DNA of 64,000 nucleotides, from NCBI RefSeq assembly GCF_015160855.1, contig NZ_CP063373.1:7440001-7504000 (forward strand), in the 5' to 3' direction. Made by a program: the position numbers and the translations under genes. Below the pieces are notes generated by a model that saw only the letters and a program-made list of their open reading frames with translations, ran no database searches and was not told the origin of the DNA. The stretch is from Streptomyces ferrugineus (lineage in GTDB: Bacteria > Actinomycetota > Actinomycetes > Streptomycetales > Streptomycetaceae). Positions within the stretch are counted from its first letter, which is position 1. Each line of letters opens with the position of its first letter. Shown piece after piece: positions 19,293-27,842 of the stretch.

Positions 19293-20906
19293 ATGGCCGG
19301 TCTGCACCGCTCCGCCCACGTCGACACCTTCGCTCGCGAGCATCTGCCACCGCCCGACGAGTGGCCCGAGCTCCGTTTCGACCTGCCGGGCCTGGGTTAC
19401 CCCGAACGGCTCAACGCCGCCGCCGAACTGCTCACCGGCCCCGACGCCGAGCGGCCCGTGTTCCACACCCCGTCCGGCGACACATGGACGTACGGCACAC
19501 TGCGCGCCCGCGTGGACCGGCTGGCACATGTGCTCACCCACCAGCTCGGCGTCGTCCCGGGCAACCGGGTGCTGCTGCGCGGCCCGACCACACCGTGGCT
19601 GGCGGCCTGCTGGCTGGCGGTGCTCAAGGCGGGCGCCGTCGCCGTCACGGTGCTGGCCCAGCAGCGGCCGCACGAGCTGCGGACCATGTGCGAGATGGCT
19701 CAGGTGCGGCACGCGCTGTGCGACGTCCGCGCGGTCGACGACCTCGCCAAGGCCGAGATACCCGGCCTGCGCATCGCGACGTACGGCGGCGACGCGCCGG
19801 ACGACCTGCTGCGCCTCCCGGCGCCCGACACCCCGTACCCCGCCGCGGACACGGCGGCCGACGACGTCGCCCTCATCGCCTTCACCTCCGGGACCACCGG
19901 CCGCCCCAAGGGCTGTATGCACTTCCACCGGGATGTGCTCGCCATTGCCGACACCTTCTCGGAACATGTGCTGCAACCACATGTGGGCGATGTCTTCGCC
20001 GGCAGTCCCCCACTCGGCTTCACCTTCGGCCTCGGCGGGCTCGTCATCTTCCCGATGCGGGCCGGCGCCAGCTCCCTCCTCCTCGAACAGGCCGGCCCCA
20101 AGCAGCTGCTGCCCGCGATCGCCGAGCACCGGGTGTCCGTGCTGTTCACCGCCCCGACGGCGTACCGCGCGATGCTCGACGAGCTCGACTCGCACGACAT
20201 CTCCTCCCTGCGGCGCTGTGTCTCCGCGGGCGAGAACCTGCCCGCCGCCACCTGGCAGACCTGGCACGAGCGGACCGGGCTGCGCATCATCAACGGCATC
20301 GGCGCCACCGAGCTGCTGCACATCTTCATCTCGGCGGCCGACGAGCACATCCGGCCCGGGACGACCGGGATGCCGGTACCGGGCTGGCACGCGCGCGTGG
20401 TCGACGGCGACGGCCGGGACCTGCCCGACGGGGAGCCCGGGCTGCTGGCCGTACGCGGACCCGTCGGCTGCCGCTATCTCGCCGACCCGCGCCAGCGCGA
20501 GTACGTGCGCCACGGCTGGAACATCACCGGCGACACCTACGTCCGGGAGAGTGACGGCTACTTCCGCTACGTCGCCCGCGCGGACGACATGATCATCTCG
20601 GCCGGTTACAACATCGCGGGCCCCGAGGTCGAGGAGGCGCTGCTGCGCCACCCGGACGTGCTGGAGACGGCGGTGGTGGGGCGGCCCGACGAGGCACGCG
20701 GCCAGGTCGTGGTGGCATACGCGGTGCTCAGGGACGGTGCGCGACGGGACGCGGAGGCGCTGCGGGCGTTCGTCAAGGCCGAGCTGGCGCCGTACAAGTG
20801 CCCGCGCGAGGTCGTCTTCCTGGACGCGCTGCCGCGCACCGCGACCGGCAAGCTCCAGCGGTTCCGGCTGCGCGACGGCGATCCCCCACGGGGTGACCGG
20901 CAGTGA
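19293..20906 (+). CDS. Benzoate-CoA ligase family / 2-aminobenzoate-CoA ligase
   Basis: A 537-residue AMP-forming ligase. Motifs: phosphate loop AFTSGTTGRPKGCMHFHRD, a GIGATELLHIFISA A5 region, GDTYVRESDGYFRYVARADDMIISAGYNI and the C-terminal lysine context PRTATGKLQRF. The HIF after GATELL and overall layout match the benzoate/2-aminobenzoate-CoA ligase group, which activates aromatic acids to CoA thioesters. ATG at 19293 was preferred over an upstream ATG because AAGGGGG precedes it and the extra 24 residues are low-complexity. It is followed by the PaaX-type regulator after 15 bp, in one operon. Confidence 0.88.
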   Translation: MAGLHRSAHVDTFAREHLPPPDEWPELRFDLPGLGYPERLNAAAELLTGPDAERPVFHTPSGDTWTYGTLRARVDRLAHVLTHQLGVVPGNRVLLRGPTTPWLAACWLAVLKAGAVAVTVLAQQRPHELRTMCEMAQVRHALCDVRAVDDLAKAEIPGLRIATYGGDAPDDLLRLPAPDTPYPAADTAADDVALIAFTSGTTGRPKGCMHFHRDVLAIADTFSEHVLQPHVGDVFAGSPPLGFTFGLGGLVIFPMRAGASSLLLEQAGPKQLLPAIAEHRVSVLFTAPTAYRAMLDELDSHDISSLRRCVSAGENLPAATWQTWHERTGLRIINGIGATELLHIFISAADEHIRPGTTGMPVPGWHARVVDGDGRDLPDGEPGLLAVRGPVGCRYLADPRQREYVRHGWNITGDTYVRESDGYFRYVARADDMIISAGYNIAGPEVEEALLRHPDVLETAVVGRPDEARGQVVVAYAVLRDGARRDAEALRAFVKAELAPYKCPREVVFLDALPRTATGKLQRFRLRDGDPPRGDRQ

Positions 20907-20921
20907 TCCGTACGACCTAAG

Positions 20922-21734
20922 ATGATCAACGTGTCCGACCAGCATGCACCACGGTCTCTCATCGTCACGCTCTACGGCGCCTACGGCCGCCACATGCCCG
21001 GCCCGGTGCCGGTGGCCGAGCTGATCAGACTGCTGGCCGCGGTCGGCGTGGACGCCCCTTCCGTACGGTCGTCGGTGTCCCGGCTCAAGCGGCGCGGGCT
21101 GCTGCTGCCGGCCCGCACGGCACAGGGCGCGGCCGGGTACGAACTGTCGCCGGACGCCCGCCAGTTGCTCGACGACGGCGACCGGCGCATCTACGCCACC
21201 GCGCCGCCCGGCGACGAGGGCTGGGTGCTCGCGGTGTTCTCGGTGCCGGAGTCGGAGCGGCAGAAGCGCCATGTGCTGCGTTCCCGGCTGGCCGGGCTCG
21301 GCTTCGGGACGGCGGCCCCGGGCGTGTGGATCGCGCCCGCGCGGCTCTACGAGGAGGCCCGGCACACCCTCCAGCGGCTGCGTCTGGAGGAGTACGTCGA
21401 CTTCTTCCGCGGCGAGCACCTCGGCTTCACGCCGACCGCCGAGGCCGTCGCCCGCTGGTGGGACCTGGCCGCGATCGCCAAGGAGCACGACGCGTTCCTC
21501 GACCGCCACGCGCGCGTGCTGCGCGACTGGGAGCGACGGGCGGACACCCCGCCCGAGGAGGCGTACCGCGACTACCTCCTCGCCCTGGACTCCTGGCGCC
21601 ATCTGCCGTACACCGACCCCGGGCTGCCCGCCCGGCTGCTGCCCGAGGACTGGCCGGGGGCGCGCTCGGCCGCCGTCTTCCGGGGGCTGCACGAGCGTCT
21701 GCGGGACGCGGGAGCAACCTACGCCGGGCTGTGA
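20922..21734 (+). CDS. PaaX family transcriptional regulator
   Basis: A 270-residue regulator of the PaaX type: N-terminal winged helix (SLIVTLYGAYGRHMPGPVPVAELIRLLAAVGVDAPSVRSSVSRLKRRG in two adjoining helices), a central segment DEGWVLAVFSVPESERQKRHVLRSRLAGLGFG and a C-terminal PaaX_C domain. PaaX proteins repress aromatic-CoA pathways and are released by aryl-CoA thioesters such as phenylacetyl-CoA. Its place beside the ligase suggests it senses the CoA ester made there. GTG 20931 is a possible alternative start. Confidence 0.9.
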   Translation: MINVSDQHAPRSLIVTLYGAYGRHMPGPVPVAELIRLLAAVGVDAPSVRSSVSRLKRRGLLLPARTAQGAAGYELSPDARQLLDDGDRRIYATAPPGDEGWVLAVFSVPESERQKRHVLRSRLAGLGFGTAAPGVWIAPARLYEEARHTLQRLRLEEYVDFFRGEHLGFTPTAEAVARWWDLAAIAKEHDAFLDRHARVLRDWERRADTPPEEAYRDYLLALDSWRHLPYTDPGLPARLLPEDWPGARSAAVFRGLHERLRDAGATYAGL

Positions 21735-21850
21735 CCTCGGGCACATCATGCGCCACTAACGGAACCCTCAGGTTCCTCTGCGCCTCTTCTCAAGTTTCCT
21801 ACCTAGCGTCCATCGGGTCGTCCGCAGGTGAGGAATGAGGACTGCTGCGC

Positions 21851-22808
21851 ATGACCACCACGTCAAGAACCCAGGGGGCCACGGTCTGGCTGACGGGGCT
21901 GCCGAGCGCGGGCAAGAGGGCTTCTCGCGGGCGGACCGCGACACCAATGTGCAGCGCATCGGCCTGGTCTCGGAGGTGCTCGCGCGCAACGGCGTGCTGT
22001 CCGTCGTCCCGGTCATCGCCCCGTACGCCGACAGCCGCGAGGCCGTCCGCAAGCGGCACGAGGCGTCCGGGACACCGTACATCGAGGTGCATGTGGCCAC
22101 GCCGGTCGAGGTGTGCGGCGAGCGGGACGCGCAGCAGGTCCGCGATGGCGACAACGTCGTGGAGCGCTCGGCCCACATGGACTGGTACCCGGGCCCGGCG
22201 CTGCTGGAGTTCCTGCAGAGCGTGCCGGTCGGTGTGGACGCCGCCGACGGGCCCGCCCGCTTCCCCGTCCAGTACGTCATCCGGCACGGCGAGGCCCGGC
22301 ACTACGCGGGCCAGTTGGCGTCCGGCTCGCTGCGCGTGGGCGACCGGGTCACGGTCCATCCGTCCGGCGGGGCCACGGAGATCGCCGGCATCGACGTGCT
22401 GGGTGAGGCCGCCGAGGAAGCGGTCGCCCCGCAGTCGATCAGCGTGCGCCTCGCCGACCAGCGGGACGTCTCGCGCGGCGACATGATCACCGCCGGTGTC
22501 GACGCGTCCCCGCGCTCACCCGGGACGTCATCGCGGCCGTCTGTCACCTGGCCGACCGCCCGCTGCGGGTCGGCGACCGGGTTCTGGTCCGGCACACGAC
22601 CAGGACGGTCAAGGCCGTCGTACGGAACCTGTGCGGCGCCTCCGAGCTGCTCGCGAACGACCTGGGCCGTGCCACCCTGCGCACCGCCGAGCCGCTCGCT
22701 CTGGACGACTACGCGCTCTCCCGCCGCACCGGCGCGTTCCTCCTGATCGACCCGGCCGACGGCACGACGCTCACCGCCGGCATGGCGGTCCTCAACTCCC
22801 CAGCGTGA
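21851..22808 (+). pseudogene. cysC-cysN deletion hybrid (APS kinase / ATP sulfurylase large subunit)
   Basis: The start reads GATVWLTGLPSAGK, the Walker A of adenylylsulfate kinase CysC, then jumps in another frame to GFSRADRDTNVQRIG and VEVHVATPVEVC of the same enzyme, with the segment in between deleted. After CysC residue about 120 the sequence becomes VVERSAHMDWYPGPALLEFL and YAGQLASGSLRVGDRVTV, the later domains of CysN, followed after a second frameshift (near 22500) by DVIAAVCHLADRPLRVGDRVLV to the end. In Streptomyces the order is cysC-cysD-cysN, so one deletion removed the end of cysC, all of cysD and the start of cysN. Its last 17 bp overlap the convergent hydroxylase gene. Confidence 0.88.
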
Positions 22809-25164
22809 GCCTCGGCTTCGGCGCGTCCGTACGCCCCGTCTGCGGCCGCCGGCTGCCGGCACGGTACGGGGCCGGCCAGACGACACCCGGACCGTCGTAG
22901 CCCTGCTCGGCCGCCGCGTGCAGCGTCCAGTACGGGTCGTACAGGTGGGGGCGGGCCAGGGCGCACAGGTCCGTGCGGCCCGCCAGGATCAGGGAGTTGA
23001 CGTCGTCCCAGGACGAGATCGCGCCGACCGCGATCACCGGCAGGCCGGTGGCGTGACGGATCCGGTCCGCGTACGGGGTCTGGTACGACCGTCCGAACTC
23101 GGGCCGCTCGTCGGCCACGACCTGACCGGTCGACACGTCGATCGCGTCGGCGCCGTGCGCGGCGAAGGCACGGGCGATCTCGACGGCGTCCTCGCCGGTG
23201 GTGCCGCCCTCGGCCCAGTCGGTGGCGGAGATACGGACGGTCATGGGCCGCTCCTCCGGCCATACCCTCCGTACGGCGTCGAAGACCTCGAGCGGGAAGC
23301 GGAGTCGTTTCTCCAGGGTGCCGCCGTAGGCGTCGGTGCGCCGGTTGGTGAGCGGGGAGAGGAAGCCGGAGAGCAGATAGCCGTGCGCGCAGTGCAGTTC
23401 GAGGAGGTCGAAGCCGGCTCGGGCGGCCCGCCGGGCGGCCGCGGTGAACTGCTCGCGGATGTCGGTGAGCTGGGAGCGGGTCAGTTCGCGCGGGGTCTGG
23501 CTGTACGGCTTGTACGGGATGGGGGACGGGGCCACGAGCGGCCAGTTGCCGTCCTCCAGCGGCTCGTCGATGCCCTCCCACATCAGCCTGGTCGAGCCCT
23601 TGCGGCCGCTGTGCCCGAGCTGTACGCCGATCGCGGTGCCGGGCGCCTGCTCGTGCACGAACCGGACGATCCGCTTCCAGGCATCGCCCTGTCCGCCGGT
23701 GTAGAGGCCGGTGCAGCCGGGGGTGATCCGTCCCTCGGGGCTGACGCACACCATCTCGGTCATCACCAGGCCGGCGCCGCCGAGGGCGCGGGAGCCGAGG
23801 TGGACCAGGTGGAAGTCGCCGGGGACGCCGTCGGTGGCCGAGTACATGTCCATCGGGGACACCACGACCCGGTTGCGCAGGGTCAGGCCGCGCAGCCGGA
23901 ACGGGGTGAACATCGGGGGCGTGCCGGGCGGGCAGCCGAAGTCGCGCTCCACGGCCTCGGTGAAGCGGGCGTCGCGCAGGCGCAGATTGTCGTGGGTGAC
24001 GCGACGGCTGCGGGTGAGCAGGTTGAAGGCGAACTGGCGCGGCGGCTGGTCGAGGTAGCGGTCGAGGTTCTCGAACCACTCCAGGCTGGCCCGGGCGGCG
24101 CGCTGCGTGGAGGCGACGACGGGCTTGCGCTCCTCCTCGTACGCCGCCAACGCCCGCTCCAGGGAGGGCTGTTCCTCCAGGCAGGCGGCGAGCGCGAGGG
24201 CGTCCTCGACGGCGAGCTTGGTGCCGGAGCCGATGGAGAAGTGGGCGGTGTGGGCGGCGTCGCCGAGCAGCACGATGTTGCCGTTCGACCAGCGTTCGTT
24301 GACGACGGTGCGGAAGGTGGTCCAGGCCGACTTGTTGGACTTCAGGGGCCGCCCGCCGAGCGCTTCCGCGAAGATCTTGGCGCAGCGCTGGACGGACTCC
24401 TGCGGGGTGACTTCGTCGAATCCGGCCGCGTTCCACACCTCCTCGCTCATCTCGACGATGACGGTGGAGGCGTCGGCGGCGTAGGGGTAGCCGTGCAGTT
24501 GCATCACGCCGTGCTCGGTCTCGGCGATCTCGAAGCGGAAGGATGCGAAGGCGAAGTCCGCGGCGAGCCAGATGTAGCGGCAGTGGTGTTCGGCCACATG
24601 GGGGCGGAACACATGGGCGTAGGCCTCGCGGGTGGTGCTGTGCACACCGTCCGCGGCGATGACGAGGTCGTATGTCTCGGCCAGCCAGGCCGGGTACGGG
24701 GCCTCCGTGCGGAAGCGGAGCTCCACGCCGAGGTCGCGGCAGCGGGTGTGCAGGATTTCCAGGAGGCGTTTTCTGCCGAGGGCGGCGAAGCCGTGTCCTC
24801 CGGAGGTGTGGCGGGTGTCTCGGTGGACGATGTCGATGTCGTCCCAGCGGGTGAAGTGCGACTGGAGGGCCTCGTAGACGACGGGGTCGGCGTGTTCGAT
24901 GCCGCCCAGGGTCTCGTCGGAGAGGACCACTCCGAAGCCGAAGGTGTCGTCGGGGGCGTTGCGTTCCCAGACGGTGATCTCGCGGGCCGGGTCGAGGCGT
25001 TTGAGCAGGGCGGCGGCGTAGAGGCCGCCGGGGCCGCCGCCGATGATCGCGACGCGTAGGGGGTGGCTGGGTTTCGTCGGCGGCTGCGGGCCCACTGTGG
25101 CTGGTCGCGCCCGCGCCGCGGTAGCCGCATATTCAATACCGCCCCGCGCCCCTTTGGTTGGCAT
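22792..25164 (-). CDS. Bifunctional aryl-CoA hydroxylase / flavin oxidoreductase (salicylyl- or 2-aminobenzoyl-CoA type)
   Basis: A 790-residue fusion. Residues about 35-400 are an FAD monooxygenase of the PHBH group (VAIIGGGPGGLYAAALLKRL, DLVIAADGVHS, GNIVLLGDAAHTAHFSIGSG); residues about 420-770 are an old-yellow-enzyme barrel (FRLRGLTLRNRVVVSPM, GVQLGHSGRKGS, LELHCAHGYLLSGFLSP, YGGTLEKRLRF). This is the architecture of 2-aminobenzoyl-CoA monooxygenase/reductase and of salicylyl-CoA 5-hydroxylase/oxidoreductase: it hydroxylates, then reduces, an aryl-CoA. Start ATG 25164, two bases after the enoyl-CoA hydratase stop. The first about 32 residues come from a dispersed repeat (see 25078-25158), so the N-terminal extension is not part of the fold. 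Confidence 0.92.
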   Translation of the reverse strand: MPTKGARGGIEYAATAARARPATVGPQPPTKPSHPLRVAIIGGGPGGLYAAALLKRLDPAREITVWERNAPDDTFGFGVVLSDETLGGIEHADPVVYEALQSHFTRWDDIDIVHRDTRHTSGGHGFAALGRKRLLEILHTRCRDLGVELRFRTEAPYPAWLAETYDLVIAADGVHSTTREAYAHVFRPHVAEHHCRYIWLAADFAFASFRFEIAETEHGVMQLHGYPYAADASTVIVEMSEEVWNAAGFDEVTPQESVQRCAKIFAEALGGRPLKSNKSAWTTFRTVVNERWSNGNIVLLGDAAHTAHFSIGSGTKLAVEDALALAACLEEQPSLERALAAYEEERKPVVASTQRAARASLEWFENLDRYLDQPPRQFAFNLLTRSRRVTHDNLRLRDARFTEAVERDFGCPPGTPPMFTPFRLRGLTLRNRVVVSPMDMYSATDGVPGDFHLVHLGSRALGGAGLVMTEMVCVSPEGRITPGCTGLYTGGQGDAWKRIVRFVHEQAPGTAIGVQLGHSGRKGSTRLMWEGIDEPLEDGNWPLVAPSPIPYKPYSQTPRELTRSQLTDIREQFTAAARRAARAGFDLLELHCAHGYLLSGFLSPLTNRRTDAYGGTLEKRLRFPLEVFDAVRRVWPEERPMTVRISATDWAEGGTTGEDAVEIARAFAAHGADAIDVSTGQVVADERPEFGRSYQTPYADRIRHATGLPVIAVGAISSWDDVNSLILAGRTDLCALARPHLYDPYWTLHAAAEQGYDGPGVVWPAPYRAGSRRPQTGRTDAPKPRLTLGS
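25078..25158 (-). repeat. Dispersed Streptomyces intergenic repeat inside a coding region
   Basis: Read on the minus strand the segment runs AAAGGGGCGCGGGGCGGTAT ... ATGCGGC ... GGGCGCGACCAGCCAC ... CCCGCAGCC, a sequence I recognise as one of the very abundant non-coding repeats in Streptomyces genomes. Here it is read as the N-terminal leader of the hydroxylase. Recognition is from memory and needs a genome-wide count. Confidence 0.7.
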
Positions 25165-25166
25165 GA

Positions 25167-25994
25167 TCACCGCCCCCTCCACTGGGGAGGGCGCTTCTCC
25201 TTGAACGCCGCGTGGAACTCCGCGTAGTCCTCGCCGTTCATCAAGAGCGCCTGCGTCGACGCGTCCATCTCCACCGCCGTCGCCAGCGGCATGTCCAGCT
25301 CCGCCGTGAGCAGGGCCTTCGTCTGGGCGTACGCCAGTGCCGGGCCGTCGGCCAGGCGGCGGGCCAGGGTCCGGGCGGCCTCGTCGACCTGGCCCTCGTC
25401 CGTCAGTTCGCTGATCAGACCGATGCGCTCGGCCTCCGGCGCTCGGACCGGCTCCCCCAGCATCAGCAGACGGGTCGCATGGCCCAGCCCCACCACCCTC
25501 GGCAGTAGGTATGCCGCACCCATGTCGCCGCCGGACAGGCCGACCCGGGTGAAGAGGAAGGCGAAGCGTGCGGTGGGGTCGGCGATCCGGAAGTCGGCCG
25601 CGAGCGCCAGTACGGCCCCCGCTCCCGCCGCCACCCCGTGCACGGCCGCGATCACCGGGAACGGGCACTCCCGTACCGCCCGCACGACCTGTCCCGTCAT
25701 CCGGTTGAAGTCGAGGAGCTGGGCGGTGTCCATGGACAGGGTCGCGCCGATGATCTCGTCGACGTCGCCGCCGGAGCAGAAACCGCGGCCCTCGCCGGCC
25801 AGCACCAGGGCTCGTACCGCCCGCTCCCGGGACAGCTCGGCGAGCAGATCGCGCAGGTCGGCGTAGGCGCCGAAGGTGAGCGCGTTGAGTTTCTCGGGGC
25901 GGGCGAGGGTGACGGTGGCGACTCCGTCCGTGTGCTCGACCCGCAGATGCTTCCAGTCGGAGGTGCGGGCGGCGGAGCCGGTGAAGGGACTCAT
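25167..25994 (-). CDS. Enoyl-CoA hydratase family protein
   Basis: A 275-residue crotonase-fold enzyme. The first oxyanion segment is GEGRGFCSGGDVDEIIG and the second is AAVHGVAAGAGAVLALAADFRIA; the acidic catalytic region VGLSGGDMGAAYLLPRVVG has the aspartate position characteristic of the ring-opening or aromatic subgroup rather than the two classic glutamates. In the known 2-aminobenzoyl-CoA pathway, crotonase-like enzymes act after the hydroxylase/reductase. It is the first gene of the minus-strand operon with the hydroxylase (two bases apart). Confidence 0.9.
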   Translation of the reverse strand: MSPFTGSAARTSDWKHLRVEHTDGVATVTLARPEKLNALTFGAYADLRDLLAELSRERAVRALVLAGEGRGFCSGGDVDEIIGATLSMDTAQLLDFNRMTGQVVRAVRECPFPVIAAVHGVAAGAGAVLALAADFRIADPTARFAFLFTRVGLSGGDMGAAYLLPRVVGLGHATRLLMLGEPVRAPEAERIGLISELTDEGQVDEAARTLARRLADGPALAYAQTKALLTAELDMPLATAVEMDASTQALLMNGEDYAEFHAAFKEKRPPQWRGR

Positions 25995-26083
25995 GACGTG
26001 CGGCCTCCTCGGGCGGACGGCGCGGGCACTGCCTCACTGAGCTCTACCCTCCGAGCTCTACCCCTCGAAGCTATCACTCAACT

Positions 26084-26097
26084 TTGACTGTCGTCAC
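26084..26097. promoter_or_regulatory. Shared cluster motif, copy 2 (putative PaaX-type operator)
   Basis: TTGACTGTCGTCAC, identical over 14 bases to 19189-19202, 90 bp upstream of the enoyl-CoA hydratase start. It contains TGAC-N4-GTCA. Together the two copies bracket the whole aryl-CoA cluster. Confidence 0.6.
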
Positions 26098-26314
26098 GAC
26101 TGCGCGATAAGCCGATCGGGTGTGACCCCGTCCGGTCACATACGTCACGGCTCGTCGACGCCCGCGTAACGGCGGGATCAGCCGTGCGAGGCCGTCCGTT
26201 CACCTGGGTAAGCCGCCCATCAGTCGGGGCCACAGGTCCCGAACGGCGCCCGCCGAGCGTTCCCGCGAGGTGTCGCCGTACCATTCATAAGGTTGAAAGC
26301 AGGACAGCCTGCTC

Positions 26315-26767
26315 ATGAACGGACCCGCCTTGCACGATCGCTCCCCCGCCTCTGCCTCATGGCGCATCGCGCTGCCGCACACCACCGCGGCCGTGCCCGT
26401 GGCACGCGCGGTGATCCGTACGGCGCTGGCCGAGCTGGAGTTCGCCGCCGACAGCGACACGGCGGAGCTGCTCACCGCGGAGCTGGTCGCCAACGCCGTG
26501 GAGCACACCGCGGGCAGCGGCCCGATAGAGCTGGTGGTGGAGCTGCTGCCGTCGATCTGCCAGGTCGAGGTGCACGACCCGGACCCGGCCCCGCCCGGCG
26601 ATCTGACCCACCCCGCCCAAGGCGCCCCCGACCCGTGGCAGGAACACGGCCGAGGGCTGCTCCTGATCCGCACCCTCAGCTCGTCCTGCGGCCATCGCCC
26701 GACGGCCTCCGGCAAGGCGGTGTGGTTCAGGCTGCCGGTCGTGCCGGCCCAGCGCCGCCCGCTGTAG
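26315..26767 (+). CDS. ATP-binding protein, RsbW/SpoIIAB-like
   Basis: A 150-residue single-domain GHKL ATPase: N-box ELVANAVEHTAGSGP and a short lid region HGRGLLLIRTLSSS near the C-terminus. Streptomyces encode dozens of these anti-sigma-like kinases or binding proteins; many act with a SpoIIE phosphatase and an anti-anti-sigma factor, but none of those lie next to this one. The nearest SpoIIE-type phosphatase in the window is at 52348. Specific role unknown. Confidence 0.85.
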   Translation: MNGPALHDRSPASASWRIALPHTTAAVPVARAVIRTALAELEFAADSDTAELLTAELVANAVEHTAGSGPIELVVELLPSICQVEVHDPDPAPPGDLTHPAQGAPDPWQEHGRGLLLIRTLSSSCGHRPTASGKAVWFRLPVVPAQRRPL

Positions 26768-26775
26768 CCAGCGGC

Positions 26776-27783
26776 TCAGCCCAGCGTCGCCACCAGAACC
26801 GCCTTGATCGTGTGCATCCGGTTCTCCGCCTCGTCGAAGACCACCGAGTGCTCCGACTCGAAGACCTCGTCGGTCACCTCCAGCGACTCCAGCCCATGGC
26901 TCTCGAAGATCTCCAGACCGACCTTCGTACCGAGGTCGTGGAACGCCGGCAGGCAGTGCAGGAACTTCACGTCCGGGTTGCCGGTGGCCCGCAGGACGTC
27001 CATGGTCACCGCGTAGGGGCCGAGCGCGGCGATCCGCTCGTCCCACACCTCCTTCGGCTCCCCCATGGACACCCACACATCGGTCGCGACGAAGTCGGCG
27101 CCGCGGACACCGTCGGCGACGTCCTCGGTCAGCGCGATGACCGCGCCGCTGGCCTGCGCCAGCTTGCGGGCCCGGGCCACGACGTCGTCGCCGGGCCAGT
27201 ACTCCTTGGGCGCGACGATGCGCACATCCATGCCGAGCAGCGCACCGGTGATCAGATACGAGTTCCCCATGTTGAAGCGGGCGTCACCGAGGTACGCGAA
27301 GCCGATCTCCTTGAGGGGCTTGGCGCAGTGCTCGGTCATCGTCAGCACGTCGGCCAGCATCTGGGTCGGGTGCCAGTCATCGGTGAGCCCGTTGTAGACC
27401 GGCACGCCCGCGTACGCCGCCAGCTCCTCCACCTTCGCCTGACTGTCCCCGCGGTACTCGATCCCGTCGTACATCCGCCCGAGCACACGCGCGGTGTCCT
27501 TCACGGACTCCTTGTGCCCGATCTGCGAGCCGGACGGGTCGAGGTACGTCGTCGAGGCCCCCTGGTCGGCGGCCGCGACCTCGAACGCGCAGCGTGTGCG
27601 CGTCGAGGTCTTCTCGAAGATCAGCGCGATGTTCCTGCCCCGCAGGTACTGCCTCTCGGCCCCGGCCTTCTTCGCGGCCTTCAGCTCCGCGGCCAGCTCG
27701 ATCAGCCCGAGGAACTCCTGCTCGGTGAAGTCGAGCTCCTTGAGGAAGTGGCGGCCGGCGAGGGCGGTCGGGACAGTCGCCAT
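26776..27783 (-). CDS. argF: Ornithine carbamoyltransferase
   Basis: A 335-residue enzyme joining ornithine and carbamoyl phosphate to citrulline, or running in reverse in the arginine deiminase route. Carbamoyl-phosphate motif [30 protein letters not shown] and the ornithine loop [11 protein letters not shown] are intact. It follows arcA on the same strand after 59 bp, so the pair could act in arginine catabolism (ArcB) as well as biosynthesis. The gap contains an AT-rich patch (27824-27845) that may hold its own promoter or an ArgR site. Confidence 0.95.
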   Translation of the reverse strand: MATVPTALAGRHFLKELDFTEQEFLGLIELAAELKAAKKAGAERQYLRGRNIALIFEKTSTRTRCAFEVAAADQGASTTYLDPSGSQIGHKESVKDTARVLGRMYDGIEYRGDSQAKVEELAAYAGVPVYNGLTDDWHPTQMLADVLTMTEHCAKPLKEIGFAYLGDARFNMGNSYLITGALLGMDVRIVAPKEYWPGDDVVARARKLAQASGAVIALTEDVADGVRGADFVATDVWVSMGEPKEVWDERIAALGPYAVTMDVLRATGNPDVKFLHCLPAFHDLGTKVGLEIFESHGLESLEVTDEVFESEHSVVFDEAENRMHTIKAVLVATLG

Positions 27784-27842
27784 GGGGGGCGCTCCAGAGG
27801 TACGAGTACAAGGGACTCTGGAAGTCTATACGACATTCAGAA

